Part shown: piece by piece, positions 1 through 9,712 of the stretch
How the letters are laid out: each line of letters opens with the position of its first letter
How positions within the stretch are numbered: position 1 is the first letter of the stretch
Source of the DNA: Bin87 sp963666415
Lineage (GTDB): Bacteria; Chloroflexota; Dehalococcoidia; Lucifugimonadales; UBA3495
Assembly (NCBI GenBank): GCA_963666415.2
Contig: CAXXPD010000003.1
Span: 62,001-126,000 of the forward strand
Length of the DNA stretch: 64,000 nucleotides
Reading direction: 5' to 3'
Position numbers and translations under genes: made by a program
Notes under the pieces: generated by a model
The model's database searches: none
What the model was told of the DNA's origin: nothing
Seen by the model: only the letters and a program-made list of their open reading frames with translations

Positions 1-1304
1 GCCAAACGCTACGAAGGGACCAAGCGCAGCACGCGGTACAGGATGCTCGGGCGACCCAGAAGGCTGAGGAGCAAGCATGGCAAGCGTGGCTCCAGCAACG
101 CGGCCTGTTGAGGACGTTTTCACCCGACAGTATGCAGGAACTCCGCGGCCTGGTGGATTTAGCGCAAACCTATTGCCGCGAAGTAGTAGCCATGGAGGAT
201 CGCATCACCGCCATCCAGAAAGACATCGATGAATTCATCGCGATGGTCCGGCCGTTGGCGGACGTCCACGGCTTTGCCGTGGAGTGGAGCGACTACCCGA
301 AGGTCGCAGGTGTAGCCGACGACATCATCGACTTGCATGGAAGCGTTTCGGAAGCGGCTCGGAGCCGTACAAATGCCGAGAAGGAGTTGGAAGAAGCTCA
401 GAACGAGTTGACCCAGCGGCAGGAAAGTCAGCAAGGAGTCGCTGACGAGATCGCAGCGTTGCTGCAGTCAGGACAGGCTGAGGACGTTGACAACTTCCGT
501 GGGCGCGCCCAGATTTTCCAGGAACGGGCCGCCCTGACCGCGTCTATTTCCGGCGTTCTGGAGCAGATGCAGGTGATCAGTGGGCCGGGCGATGCGTTGG
601 AAGAGTTCCGAGCCACGCTGTCAAAAACCGATATACAGACCATCCGCGACGAAGTCCGGAAACGCGAGGCAGATCTGGAAGAGATAGATACTAGACGGTC
701 TGAATTGGATACGGAGCGCGGGGCGATCCAAACCCGGATTAGCGATCTCACCAGCGAGGAAGATTCATCCCGACTGCGGCTGGAACGTCATCGCCTATCG
801 GAGGAGCTGCAGGGGCACGCACGAGATTGGGCGGTCCGCACGATTGCCGAGAGCCTGATTCGGCAGGCGCAGAGCAAGTTCGAGAAGGAGCGGCAGCCCG
901 ATGTGATCCGCCACGCTGAGCGCTTCTTCCTCGGCGTCACCGACGGCGCCTACCAGGCCGTGTACTCCCCGCTGGGCAGTTCCGAGATCAACGTCAGGGA
1001 CGCCGCGGGCAACATCAGGACGCCCCAGCAACTCAGCCGAGGCACCCGTGAGCAACTGTTCCTGGCCCTGCGCTTCGGGCTGATCTTGGAGATGGGCCAG
1101 CGCGCGGAGCGCCTCCCGGTGATCGTTGACGAGGCGCTGGTGAACTTCGACCCGACCAGGGGCACCAAGGCCGCCGGCTCATTTATCGACCTATCCGAAA
1201 CGAACCAGGTACTGATATTCACCTGCCACCCGCAGATCGTGGACTGGTTCGCGAATGCGGCGGCCCAACGGGGTACTGCGGAGCCGGAGGTCGTAGAGAT
1301 CTGA
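1..1304 (+). CDS. YhaN/SbcC-like AAA ATPase, C-terminal part (5' end outside window)
   Basis: The frame is open from base 3 to the TGA at 1302-1304 with no start needed, so the gene enters from outside the window. The protein is mostly coiled coil (heptad-rich Glu/Arg/Leu stretches) and ends in an ABC-type head: signature LSRGTREQ, Walker B LPVIVDEALVNFD and an H-loop IFTCHP. This order matches the C-terminal lobe of YhaN/SbcC-like SMC-type ATPases, which act on DNA ends, often beside an exonuclease partner. The partner and Walker A would lie upstream of the window. The next gene also encodes an SMC-type ATPase, which suggests a DNA-processing or defence locus. Confidence 0.8.
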   Translation, partial: QTLRRDQAQHAVQDARATQKAEEQAWQAWLQQRGLLRTFSPDSMQELRGLVDLAQTYCREVVAMEDRITAIQKDIDEFIAMVRPLADVHGFAVEWSDYPKVAGVADDIIDLHGSVSEAARSRTNAEKELEEAQNELTQRQESQQGVADEIAALLQSGQAEDVDNFRGRAQIFQERAALTASISGVLEQMQVISGPGDALEEFRATLSKTDIQTIRDEVRKREADLEEIDTRRSELDTERGAIQTRISDLTSEEDSSRLRLERHRLSEELQGHARDWAVRTIAESLIRQAQSKFEKERQPDVIRHAERFFLGVTDGAYQAVYSPLGSSEINVRDAAGNIRTPQQLSRGTREQLFLALRFGLILEMGQRAERLPVIVDEALVNFDPTRGTKAAGSFIDLSETNQVLIFTCHPQIVDWFANAAAQRGTAEPEVVEI

Positions 1305-1423
1305 ATGCACAGAGTTCGGCTGCCTCCCAGCATAGCCGGTAATAAATCGTGGTTCCGCGTCGCCTACGCCCTAACCTACCGTCAATCAGATAGAATCATT
1401 GGGGCAAGTTGGGAGATAGCAGC

Positions 1424-1567
1424 CTAGTATTACAACGACGCATTTTTTGCAGGATACCGGATGCGTTGCCTTTCCCTTCGTAGATGTGCATCCTCAGACT
1501 ATTGCGGCAACCCTTGCGGTCAGCAGCGTTCCCGAAGCGGTGACTCAAGCCGTCGTTGTAATACTAG
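1424..1567. mobile_element. MITE related to the IS701 element at 43.7 kb
   Basis: 144 bp bounded by a perfect 17-bp inverted repeat (1424-1440 and 1551-1567) beginning CTAGTATTACAACGAC. The same sequence bounds the IS701-family element at 43697-45161. CTAG at both outer edges fits a 4-bp target duplication of the YTAR type expected for IS701. There is no coding capacity. It is probably a non-autonomous derivative mobilised by the IS701 transposase. Confidence 0.75.
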
Positions 1568-1854
1568 AAATCTGGCCGGGAACCCCGATTCTCCACAAGC
1601 CGTTATTTTCTTAACGTCGATTATCGATGTAATAAGGGGTTCTTGAAACGTATTACAAACCCCATCACGCCGTATACGACTGTAATACGTCTGCTTGGCG
1701 TAGTGCAAAACCCGGCCAATGGCTTTCCGGCCAGACCTCTAGGCAGCCTTGGGGCGACCCATGGAACGCCAACAAAGGCACCGCGCCGCTTCAGAACCAG
1801 CGAAGATATTTGCAAATGTGGATCGCTTAGAGAGCGTCCCGTAGGATGGAATAA
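1568..1854 (+). promoter_or_regulatory. Leader region of the split AAA ATPase gene; no gene seen
   Basis: 287 bp with no convincing coding frame. It ends in a Shine-Dalgarno-like AGGATGG a few bases before the ATG at 1855. No clear sigma-70 promoter was found by eye. Confidence 0.3.
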
Positions 1855-2013
1855 ATGGGAACAGAAGCAACCGCACAGACCCAAGATCCGAGGAGTTCCT
1901 TGGCTGCATGGGCAAATACCAGCGATGAATGGATCCGACGGATCGTTCGACAGGTTCTAGGTTCTGACGGCGAGTTTTCGGAAAATGACCGGGCCATATT
2001 CCGGCTTTTCTTA

Positions 2014-2875
2014 GAGCCTGTTTACAATCTTCTCAGGATTAGCGTTGCGAAGGCAAGCACCACCATTTGCAGGCTGGTATTGAGCTTTCTTTCACAGTTC
2101 TTCCAGAGCCGGCGGCACTTTTCCAGCCAGGCGAAAGACCGCTCCACCACCCATCGTTTCGGCAGCACCACGAAGGTGTGCAGTTCGCTGCGTTTCACCA
2201 CTTCCACCGAGGCTCCCAATATGCCTTGCACTGCAGCAGCAAAGGGCTTCCCGGTGTAACCACCGTCGACCAACACATTCTGGACCCGGTTGAGGTCGGC
2301 CCGGTTTTCGTCAAACATAGCCAAAGCCCCAGCCCGATCGGTAACGTCGGCGGTAGCCACCTGTATCGCATGGGGCAATCCTTGCGTGTCCACCGCGATA
2401 TGACGCTTGATTCCGGACACCTTTTTGCCCGCGTCATAGCCCTTCTGCTCGGCGGTGTCCGTGTTCTTGACGCTCTGGGAGTCCACGATACAGAAGCTGG
2501 TCTGCTCTTTCCTCCCATTGCTTTGTCGGGCCTCGCCAACCGATTTTTTTTAGGACTTGTTCCAGAATGGAATCCTGCTCCGGGTCGGGCCGCTCGCTCC
2601 ATTGCCGGAAATACTTGTAACAAGTGCGCCAATCGGGGAAGTCCGCAGGCAGCATTCGCCACTGGCAGCCGCTTTTCAGGAGATACAGCACGCCGCAGAA
2701 AACGTCATACAAGTCCACGATGCGGGGCTTGGTCCGGCGTCGGGCCGATTCCAGCGTGGGCAGAATACGGGCGAATTGCTCCCTACTGATGTCGCTGGGA
2801 TAAGAATGAGACATGATTACCCCTCCCCCGATAATAGCCTCAACTTAACATATTTTAGAGATTGTAGACAGGTTC
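2014..2875 (-). mobile_element. IS5-family element (IS427/IS1031-like) inside the AAA ATPase gene
   Basis: 862 bp. The ends form an imperfect inverted repeat (GAGCCTGTTTACAATCT at 2014-2030 against its near-match at 2859-2875). It is flanked by a 3-bp direct repeat TTA at 2011-2013 and 2876-2878. Length, end sequence and TNA-type duplication are typical of the IS427/IS1031 group. Confidence 0.9.
2022..2814 (-). CDS. IS5-family transposase, two frames joined by a -1 shift at an A8 run
   Basis: The first frame (2434-2814, 126 codons) holds the N-terminal DUF4096-like helix-turn-helix domain. The second (2022-2486) holds the DDE catalytic core, with DSQSVKNTD, DGGYTGK and the C-terminal WVVERSFAWLEK (E). 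The frames join at a run of eight A on the coding strand (2544-2551); after a -1 slip the protein reads on as GRKEQTSFCIVDSQSVK. Programmed -1 frameshifting on an A run is well known for this IS group, so the gene may be functional. Confidence 0.85.
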
Positions 2876-5337
2876 TTAGAAGAAAAAGGATTCGAGAGTC
2901 GGACCCTTCCCACCGAGCCTCCATTGGCACATTCCGCGCAGGATGTGAGCGAAACTGAGCCATTTCACCTTGTTCAAATATCAGACATAAGAGGCGTAAA
3001 CGCTCTCGTAGAAAATGAGAAGATCAAATTTGCCCCAGGTTTGACTCTCCTGTACGGTGAAAATGGGACAGGGAAGACCGGTTACTCCCGCATCCTCAAA
3101 ACGCTGGCGGGAAGTCGAAGCGCTGACGACATCCTCCCCGATGTGACCCTCGTTGGAAATCCGCCAGCACCATCCGCCACAATTAGCTACAGTTTAGGCG
3201 CATCTGAAGTCGAGCACCAGTGGAATGGCGAACGGTCTCACCCACCCTTCAACCGAATGTCCGTGTTCGACAGCCCCTCGGTTCATTTCCATGTGGATTC
3301 GGACCTCGGTTACACGTACAGCCCAGCTGCCCTTGCCATATTCGATAGAGTTAGGGTCGAAGTGCAACAAATAGGTACCGCAATTGAGACAGAGATTGGA
3401 AAGCTAAATCCGAATAATTCAACCTTGCTTGGTAGCTTTGACAATCGTTCAGCGATTTACTCTTACGTGCAATCCTTGAATGCGACTAGCGATCTCACAG
3501 ATCTGAAGCGATTTACACACGTGCCTGATGACGCAGAGGCTCAGAAGGAGGAGTTGGAAACCACCCTAGTCCAGTTGAAAGCCAATTCGCTCGGACAGGA
3601 ATTGGCCCTCAAGGTCAGATTCCAGCAGGTACTCACGGAAGCGAGTTCCTTCGCATCTGTAGCTGAGAGCCTAGACGTGCCGCAGTATAACGACGCACTA
3701 ACTAGGCTGTCTGATTTACGCAGAGACCAGGTAAGTTTACGGGATAGCCTCTTCGCGGCCACTGACCTTCCGGCGGAGCCTGATCAAACTTGGGAAGAGT
3801 TTATTCGGTCCGGCCAAGCCTACCGACAACATTTGGAAAGCATCGGAGCACATGATAATGCCCGTTGCATTTATTGCAGGCAGGTGCTCGGTTCAGAAGC
3901 ACTTCAACTGATCGCCAAGTACGGTGACTATCTTGAAGATCAAATTGCCCAAGACATACTGGGGCACGAGACCACGATCCGTAGCATGGTCGAGCCCATT
4001 CAAAATTGCTCGCTTGCTGCGGTCCGTGCTTATGTCGAAGGTGTAGATTCAGATTCTAATCTTGGATTGGAAGCCGGCGATAACCAGATCAAAGCGCTCC
4101 GAACGATCATGGCCCTGGACGAAAACCTGGGGAAGCGATTCACCGATGGATCCCCTACTGACGAAAACATTCCGGCGAGGGCATCGGCGATAAAAACCAA
4201 TTGTGAATCTTGGCTTTCGGGGCTGAAAAATGCAATAACCGATTTGCAGCAGCAGAACTCTAACCGCGAAGAAACAATAAAGGAAAGGGAAACAGAGCTT
4301 TACGAATTACAGGCTCGCCTAACGTTGATCGAGAATTGGAGTGAGATAGAGGAATTTGTCGCTTCGTCCAAACGTGCGGAAAATTTCAAAAACGAAGGAC
4401 AGGCAAATTCGAATGTTCGCCGGCGCATCACTGTACTCGCGCGCGAAGCAAGCCAGCAATTAATCAACGAGCAATTCGAGCGCATTTTCCGCGGTGAATG
4501 CGAGGCGCTTCGCGCACCAGAGATCAAATTAGAGTTCGCTGGACGAGAAGGCCAGCCCGTGCGCAGACGAGCACTTCATAGTGACCACAAGCCGTCCAGT
4601 GTGTTGTCCGAAGGGGAGCAAAATGTTGTCGCTATTGCCGATTTCATTGCCGAAGTCAAAATGAGCGACAATACGGTTCCGGTGATATTCGATGACCCTG
4701 TGTCCAGTCTTGACCACCGACGCGTGAGAGAGGTAGCTCAACGCATCGGCGTATTGGCTTCAGATCATCAGGTGGTTGTGTTCACACATGACATTTTCTT
4801 CACCGCGTGTCTCTTGGACATCTTTGACCAGTCAAAAAACTGCGCATACTACCGAATTACCGACGAAGACGGTAAAGGGACGGTAACCCCGGGCACGGGA
4901 CCGCGCTGGGATACGATTAGCAATTTTCGTGCCAAGATCAACTCGAGCATCGAGGAAGCCAAGAAGACCTCGGGAGAAGCAAGCGAACTCCATGTTCGTG
5001 AAGCCTATGGCTTTATCCGCTCGTGGTGTGAACTTTTCGTGGAACAGGAAGTGCTCGCCAACGTCACCGCACGCTATCAACCCAACGTTCGAATGACAAG
5101 CCTTGAAAGGATCAATGTTTCAAAGTTGGGTGATACCATCAAAACTGTAACCACGGTCTTCGGCGATGCGTGCCGATACATCGATGCGCATTCGCAGCCA
5201 CTAGCTACCCTCGGTGTAGCTCCTACGCTTTCCCAACTTCAAGATGATTGGGACAAACTGCAGAAATGCAGGAGTGAATACCGCAACACCTGACGTCAGA
5301 CCATTGCCAGACCAAGGTCTTCCTGGTAGACCGTCAG

Positions 5338-5496
5338 CTACTGTGCTGTTTTGTTCTCCGCCCCCAAATCCGCCGCAATCTCCTCCAGCTGTTCCAGGGC
5401 GGCGCGGAGGTCTTCCATGATCTCCTCGGCGATGACGTCGGGCGTCGGCAGGTTTTCGGAGACCTCCAGGCTCTCGTCGCGGAGCCAGAAGGTAAC
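5338..5496 (-). pseudogene. hsdM 3' fragment (type I restriction methyltransferase)
   Basis: About 50 codons ending at a TAG (5338-5340) read TFWLRDESLEVSENLPTPDV and continue with a Glu/Leu-rich helix. This is the characteristic C-terminal tail of HsdM N6-adenine methyltransferases. An in-frame stop lies just upstream (about 5497) and nothing of the catalytic NPPF domain remains. It is a remnant of a lost type I restriction-modification locus. Confidence 0.7.
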
Positions 5497-5531
5497 AGTT
5501 CATACTTGGTGAGGTGAATTGGGCGAAGGCG

Positions 5532-5830
5532 TGTCCCGCGTCAACTATATTTGCCGGCTCCCGCATTGCCTCAAATCAAATGTTACTGAACTTCGGTCGC
5601 ACAAGGTCTCTTGGCAGATCCAGCCACGAAATTGGAGACAGGCTAGCCATCGTCGTCGGCAGGAGCCGCCGCAACTCATCGACGAACCCGATTTGGGCAT
5701 CCATCTTTCCGGCCTCCTCCGCCTTATTGATACCCGCCGTGGTTCGCCAAAGGGCTGTTATGTAAATCCGACTTTCCGGTAACATTATAATTGAGGCAAC
5801 CGCTTGCGTTGGGTAACGGTTTTATTGAGG
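5532..5830. repeat. IS21-type solo end plus R1 relic repeat (copy a)
   Basis: 5532-5557 matches the right end of the IS21 element at 52805-55214 (TGTCCCGCGTCAACTATATT). It runs into an R1 repeat starting GCATTGCCTCAAAT at about 5560. R1 ends at 5778-5828 with an inverted version containing two TTGAGGCA motifs. The 5778-5828 part is the reverse complement of 19290-19348, and the body matches 19350-19540. This looks like an internally deleted old element with repeated terminal motifs. A short open frame on the minus strand (5576-5785) belongs to the repeat and has no recognised function. Confidence 0.6.
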
Positions 5831-5916
5831 CAGTGCGGTCCCCAGAGTCGGCCTATTACTGTCCGCCATCATGGGCAGATATCCCTCTGAAGATGACCTC
5901 AGGAGAGAATTACATC

Positions 5917-5946
5917 TTGACGTAAGAAAGTGCGACAGTCTATACT
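5917..5946 (+). promoter_or_regulatory. Candidate sigma-70 promoter
   Basis: TTGACG (5917-5922), an 18-bp spacer, then TATACT (5941-5946). It points towards a stretch without an open frame (5953-6118). Confidence 0.45.
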
Positions 5947-5952
5947 GGTATA

Positions 5953-6118
5953 GTATTGATCGGGTTATTCTCTGCGTAGCGGAGGGTAATCCCCGGCGAC
6001 TTGCACCGCTTCGGCGGGAATAGGCCAGACCATGAGCGTGGTGTCCAACACCCGGCAAGGATCTGCGTCGGCAGTGCGGGGCTAGCCCTTGCGTAGCGAG
6101 GACCGGTCCCTTTTTTCA
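5953..6118 (+). ncRNA. Possible small non-coding transcript
   Basis: The region downstream of the promoter has no good reading frame, contains two related blocks (GCGTAGCGGAGGGTAA and GCGTAGCGAGGACCGG) and ends in GGACCGGTCC followed by six T. That resembles a compact terminator in front of the convergent DUF3800 gene. No known RNA family was recognised. Confidence 0.25.
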
Positions 6119-6847
6119 TGCCACCACGATCACCCCATCAGGTTCCTCTCGCCCTGAGCCATCGCGGAGCAGTTTATCGGCTACGATCTGCCAATCCTCC
6201 GCATCACGCTTTCCTAGGTAATGTCGTCCAATGGGAGAAAGCACCAGATCCGCCATCTGCAACCCTGCTATGTTATTAATCTTGGGCCGCAAATTCAGCG
6301 CCTGTATCCGGTCAGAAATCACGTCGGCTGGCGTGTAAAGTGTTCCCCAAGTCTTCAGGTTTACCCACTCAATTTCCAGTGACCGGTCCAGTGGAGGTGA
6401 ACCGCGCTTCTCAGCGATGATTATTCCACCATCCCGTACTTCTCCGATTTCTTCGCAGAACAGGTCCACCAATCGGTCAAAACAGACCATGTAAAGATCT
6501 CTCGCAGCAAGCCCCTGGAACGTCGGATCGTCCTTGCGGATGGCACAGGCGACCACTCGGTATTCCAGTCTCCTCATCAGGGTGTTCATTTTGTCGTAGA
6601 ACGCATCGCGGAAAGCGATGTCACGTAACGCCTCGAACCCTTTCCGGTTGCGGGACATGTCTGCCGTATGGAGAACGATGTCCGTTCTTCCGAACACTTC
6701 CTGCTTGAAATCGTCAACCGCTTGCGTCAACGTCGCATCAGCATAATGCTTGTCTACGATGACCCCACCCAAAACGAAAATAGGATAGTCAGGATCGCGT
6801 ACCACCGGATTATGCTCTCCCGACTCGTCCAAATAGAGCGCTTTCAT
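6116..6847 (-). CDS. DUF3800 domain protein
   Basis: 243 residues starting MKALYLDESGEHN. The YLDESG motif followed by a beta-rich stretch (FVLGGVIV) and a later conserved Asp cluster (LQMADLV) is the DUF3800 layout, an RNase H-like fold of unknown activity found in phages and defence islands. The start ATG at 6845-6847 has a GGAG about 10 bases upstream. Nothing suggests truncation. It sits between defence relics and an IS256 element. Confidence 0.85.
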   Translation of the reverse strand: MKALYLDESGEHNPVVRDPDYPIFVLGGVIVDKHYADATLTQAVDDFKQEVFGRTDIVLHTADMSRNRKGFEALRDIAFRDAFYDKMNTLMRRLEYRVVACAIRKDDPTFQGLAARDLYMVCFDRLVDLFCEEIGEVRDGGIIIAEKRGSPPLDRSLEIEWVNLKTWGTLYTPADVISDRIQALNLRPKINNIAGLQMADLVLSPIGRHYLGKRDAEDWQIVADKLLRDGSGREEPDGVIVVA

Positions 6848-6918
6848 CTCGATTTAGCTCCAATATCCACACCCACTCCGTGCCTTCGACCACAGGCCTC
6901 GGTTAATAACTCAGTGCA

Positions 6919-7058
6919 TGATAGACGACGATTAGTCCTGCTGGCGCATTGCCGCAAATTAAATATTATCTATATTCGTTCGCATCAAGCCTCTTGCGGA
7001 CCCAGCCGCGAAATGCAAAATAGCCGGCCAGCATCACGGGACCTGATTTACACATCGG
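6919..7058. repeat. IS21-type solo left end plus R1 relic (copy c)
   Basis: 6919-6944 copies the left end of the 52.8-kb IS21 element (TGATAGACGACGATTAGTCC). From 6945 the sequence resembles R1 (GCATTGCCGCAAATT, then CGCATCAAGCCTCTTG). The repeat is cut by the IS256 element that starts near 7059. Confidence 0.5.
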
Positions 7059-7274
7059 TAGTGTCCCGTCAAGTAGTGTAAAAGCGCGTCGTCCTTGTTG
7101 ATGTTGATCAGGCCGCTGCTTCCAGCATATTGGGCTCCGGCAGTGCCTCGCTGCCGGCGGCGTTGGGGATGGTGAGGTAGCGGCGGGCTTCGGCCCATTC
7201 GTCGTGTTGCTCGGCCAGCACCGCGCCCACCAGGCGCCGCGCCGATAGCCGGTTGGGGAAAATGCCCACCACGT

Positions 7275-7295
7275 CCCCTTTCGGGGGCAGGCTCT
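7275..7295. repeat. Short palindromic insertion, type 2
   Basis: CCCCTTTCGGGGGCAGGCTCT inverted-repeat unit inside the IS256-A transposase gene. Copy C (61058-61090) lacks it. Copy B has the same insert at 48934-48954. Confidence 0.6.
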
Positions 7296-7644
7296 GCGGC
7301 GCCGTATCTCTCGGTTCAGCCGTTCCTGCGGGTTGTTGGACCACAGCTTCTGCCAGTGGGCCACTGGGAAGGCCGTGCAGGCCAGGATGTCCGGCGCAGC
7401 GTCCGCCAGCAACTCCGCCACCTGGGGAAAGGGCTCCCGGAGTTGTTCCACCATTCGGTCCAGTTGGCCGTGGACCTCTGCGAGAGACAGTTGCTGGTAG
7501 ATGGTGCGCACCATGCGAGAAGGTACTGGGTAGCCACGCCAGGTTGGGCACGCTTGGGCACTCGGGTCAGCAGGTTGGCCATGAAGTGGGTGCGGCAGCG
7601 CTGCCAGCTGGCCCCGGCAAACACCGCGGCGATGGCGTTCTTCA

Positions 7645-7673
7645 GCCCCCCTGCTTTCGCAGGGGCAGGCTCT
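7645..7673. repeat. Short palindromic insertion, type 2
   Basis: A hairpin-forming unit (CCCCCCTGC TTTC GCAGGGG then CAGGCTCT) placed inside the IS256-A gene between codons that are adjacent in copies B and C. It shifts the reading frame. Confidence 0.65.
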
Positions 7674-8329
7674 GGTGAGCATCGGAGGTAACCAGTTCCA
7701 CCCCGCTGAGGCCCCGAGCGGTCAACGACCTCAGGAAGGCCAGCCAGAACGCGCCGTCCTCGCTGGTCCCCACGTCCATGCCCAGGACCTCACGCTGCCC
7801 TTCGGCATTGACCCCCGTCGCCACCACCACGCAGACGTTCACGATGCGGCCGTCCTCCCGAACCTTCTGCGTCAGGCCGTCCAGCCACACGTAAGGGTAG
7901 GGACCACCGTCCAGGGGCCGACCCAGGAAACTGTCCACCACTTCATCCAGTTGCTGGCAGATGCGCGACACCTGGCTGCTGGAGATGCCGTCGCAGCCCA
8001 GAGCCTTGATCAGGTCATCCACCCGCCGAGTGGACACGCCCTCCACATAGGCTTGCTGGATCACCGACAGAAGGGCCTTCTCGCTGCGCCGCCGTGGTTC
8101 CAGCAGGCTGGGGAAGTAGCTGCCTTCCCGCAGCTTGGGAATGTGCAACTCCATGGTACCCACCCGGGTATCCCAGGTGCGGTTGCGGTAGCCGTTGCGG
8201 TAGGTACGGCGCTCCGAGTTGCGTTCGCCGTGCTGGGCGCCGATCTGGGCGGAAACCTCGGCGTCCATGATGCCGTCCACCAGAACGCGCAAGGCTTCCC
8301 GCAGAAAGTCCAGGTCTCCGTCCATACCG

Positions 8330-9559
8330 CAGGGCAATCGCGTTTTAGCTGCGTAGGACTTTTAGCAGGTAGTCCTCCTTCCAGCCGGCCTGGAGGCGTT
8401 TCCCCTGGATGCCCACCTTCAGGCTCGTTTCGTTCTTGAGCAGATTGTGCGAAACCTGCCGCAGCGTGGCCATGTTCTGCGGAGCGTGGTCCTTGCGGAT
8501 CCGGCAATGGTCTTCCCCGAAAGTCACGTCCAGGCTCCAGTGCAAGGAGTTCGCGATGCTCCAGTGAGTGCGCACCACCTTCAGCAGTCGCTCCGCCGGG
8601 GCATCCAGGCTGCTGATGTAGTACCGGGGCTGCACCGTGGTCCCGGCCGGCGTCTCCCGGCGGCCCACCACCTTGACCGCCGAGCGCAGGCCGGGCCAGT
8701 CCTGCCCGGTGCTCAGGTACTCCAGGCAAGATGGGTCGCTGATTGTCCAGCACTCCCGACGTTCTATCCTTTCGTGGTCTTTGTTCAGGGTGGTGGCGTA
8801 GTCATGGGGCACTCCCCCGAAGCCGAACTCCTCCGCTCCCTCGAACCGGTCCCGCACGTCTTCATACAGTTGACCTTGGTTCTCCTGCAGCGCCAGCACG
8901 TAGCTGGCTCCCCGGTCCAGAATCCCCTGGGCGATCTCCTGCTGGCAGCCCATGGCGTCGATGGTGACGATGCACCCCTTCAGTTCCAGCATTGGCAGCA
9001 ACTGGGGGATCGCGGTGATTTCGTTGGACTTCTCCGCGGTCTTCACCTGCCCCAGGGTCAGCGTGTTGGCCGAGGCCCAGGCGCTGACCAGGTGGATGGC
9101 CCGCTTGCCCACATTGCGGTCGTGGGAACGCCGTACCGTCTTGCCGTCGATGGCCGCCACTTCCCCGGGGATCAGGTCGGACACCGCCTGGGTCCAGGCC
9201 ATGAAGCACTGCTGGAACTGCTCCGGGTCCAGCCGGGAGAAGACGTCGCCGAAGGTGTCGTGGGACGGGATGCCGTGGGGCAGTTCCAGGAAGGTCTGGA
9301 ACCATTCCAGCTTGCTCTTGCCGAACAATTCGATGTAGACCCAGGAGTCGGCGCCGCAGATGACGGCGCAGATGGCAATGGCAATGATGTCCAGCAGCTG
9401 GTGCCGCTTGCACCGGTCGATCCTGGGGTCCTCCAACGTCCCGAAATAATCCATAATGGACGCGCCCTTCCCCTCTCTCATCACTCCTCCCCTCTCCCCT
9501 TCATATCACTGGACTCGCATGCCTGGCCAAGTCTACCAATCTATAACGCGATTGCCCTG
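8330..9559 (-). mobile_element. ISAs1-family element nested in IS256-A
   Basis: 1230 bp with perfect terminal inverted repeats CAGGGCAATCGCGTT and AACGCGATTGCCCTG. It is flanked by a perfect 10-bp duplication GTCCATACCG (8320-8329 and 9560-9569). That duplication length is within the ISAs1 range. Confidence 0.95.
8345..9484 (-). CDS. ISAs1-family transposase
   Basis: 379 residues, apparently intact. The N-terminal DUF4338-like DDE_Tnp_1-associated domain reads DYFGTLEDPRIDRCKRHQLL. The catalytic core follows with VAAIDGKTVRRS (first Asp), GCIVTIDAMGCQ (second Asp) and HWSIANSLHWSLDVTFGED (Glu), the classical ISAs1 motif set. The ATG at 9482-9484 is preceded by a purine-rich stretch. It is the only gene of the nested element and the only full-length transposase in the 7-10 kb region. 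Confidence 0.92.
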   Translation of the reverse strand: MMREGKGASIMDYFGTLEDPRIDRCKRHQLLDIIAIAICAVICGADSWVYIELFGKSKLEWFQTFLELPHGIPSHDTFGDVFSRLDPEQFQQCFMAWTQAVSDLIPGEVAAIDGKTVRRSHDRNVGKRAIHLVSAWASANTLTLGQVKTAEKSNEITAIPQLLPMLELKGCIVTIDAMGCQQEIAQGILDRGASYVLALQENQGQLYEDVRDRFEGAEEFGFGGVPHDYATTLNKDHERIERRECWTISDPSCLEYLSTGQDWPGLRSAVKVVGRRETPAGTTVQPRYYISSLDAPAERLLKVVRTHWSIANSLHWSLDVTFGEDHCRIRKDHAPQNMATLRQVSHNLLKNETSLKVGIQGKRLQAGWKEDYLLKVLRS

Positions 9560-9712
9560 GTCCATACCGCGCTTGCGTAATAATTCCAAAAGATCCATGC
9601 TCTGTTTGACCACCGTCGTTCTCCTTGGTTGGTTTGTAGTGATTCTACAAGGATGACGCGGTGGCCAGCTTTTTGCTAGACCAATTCTTTTACACCACCT
9701 CCCGGTACTCTA

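Larger units (their letters stand above)
1855..5293 (+). pseudogene. AAA (AAA_13-like) ATPase gene split by an IS5-family insertion
   Basis: Codons 1-53 lie at 1855-2013. The remaining 804 codons run from 2879 to the stop at 5293. Deleting 2014-2878 (the IS plus one TTA duplication, 865 bp) joins them in frame into one 857-residue protein. Visible motifs are Walker A GENGTGKTG (about residue 113), a Rad50-like zinc hook CIYC in the middle of the coiled coil, signature LSEGEQ and Walker B VPVIFDDPVSSLDH, then an H-loop FTHD. The family includes PrrC/RloC-type and other defence ATPases with coiled coils. A shorter product could start at TTG 2924, because all nucleotide-binding motifs lie downstream of the insertion, but the N-terminus would be lost. 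Confidence 0.85.
7108..9613 (-). pseudogene. IS256-family (mutator) transposase, disrupted
   Basis: The N-terminus (start GTG 9611-9613, protein MVKQSMDLLELLRKRGMD) is separated from the rest by the ISAs1 element. The rest continues at 8319 and carries the mutator transposase core (QREVLGMDVGTSEDGAFW; DAH). Compared with copies B and C it also carries two short palindromic insertions (7275-7295 and 7645-7673) and an extra segment near 7515. As a result the C-terminal part (VRTIYQQLSLAEVHGQLD, then NEPNMLEAAA-like end) lies in different frames. Not functional. Confidence 0.85.

Noticed and set aside
8447..9580. 377-codon plus-strand frame opposite the ISAs1 transposase
   Set aside because: Antisense shadow; the minus strand has all ISAs1 motifs and exact element borders.
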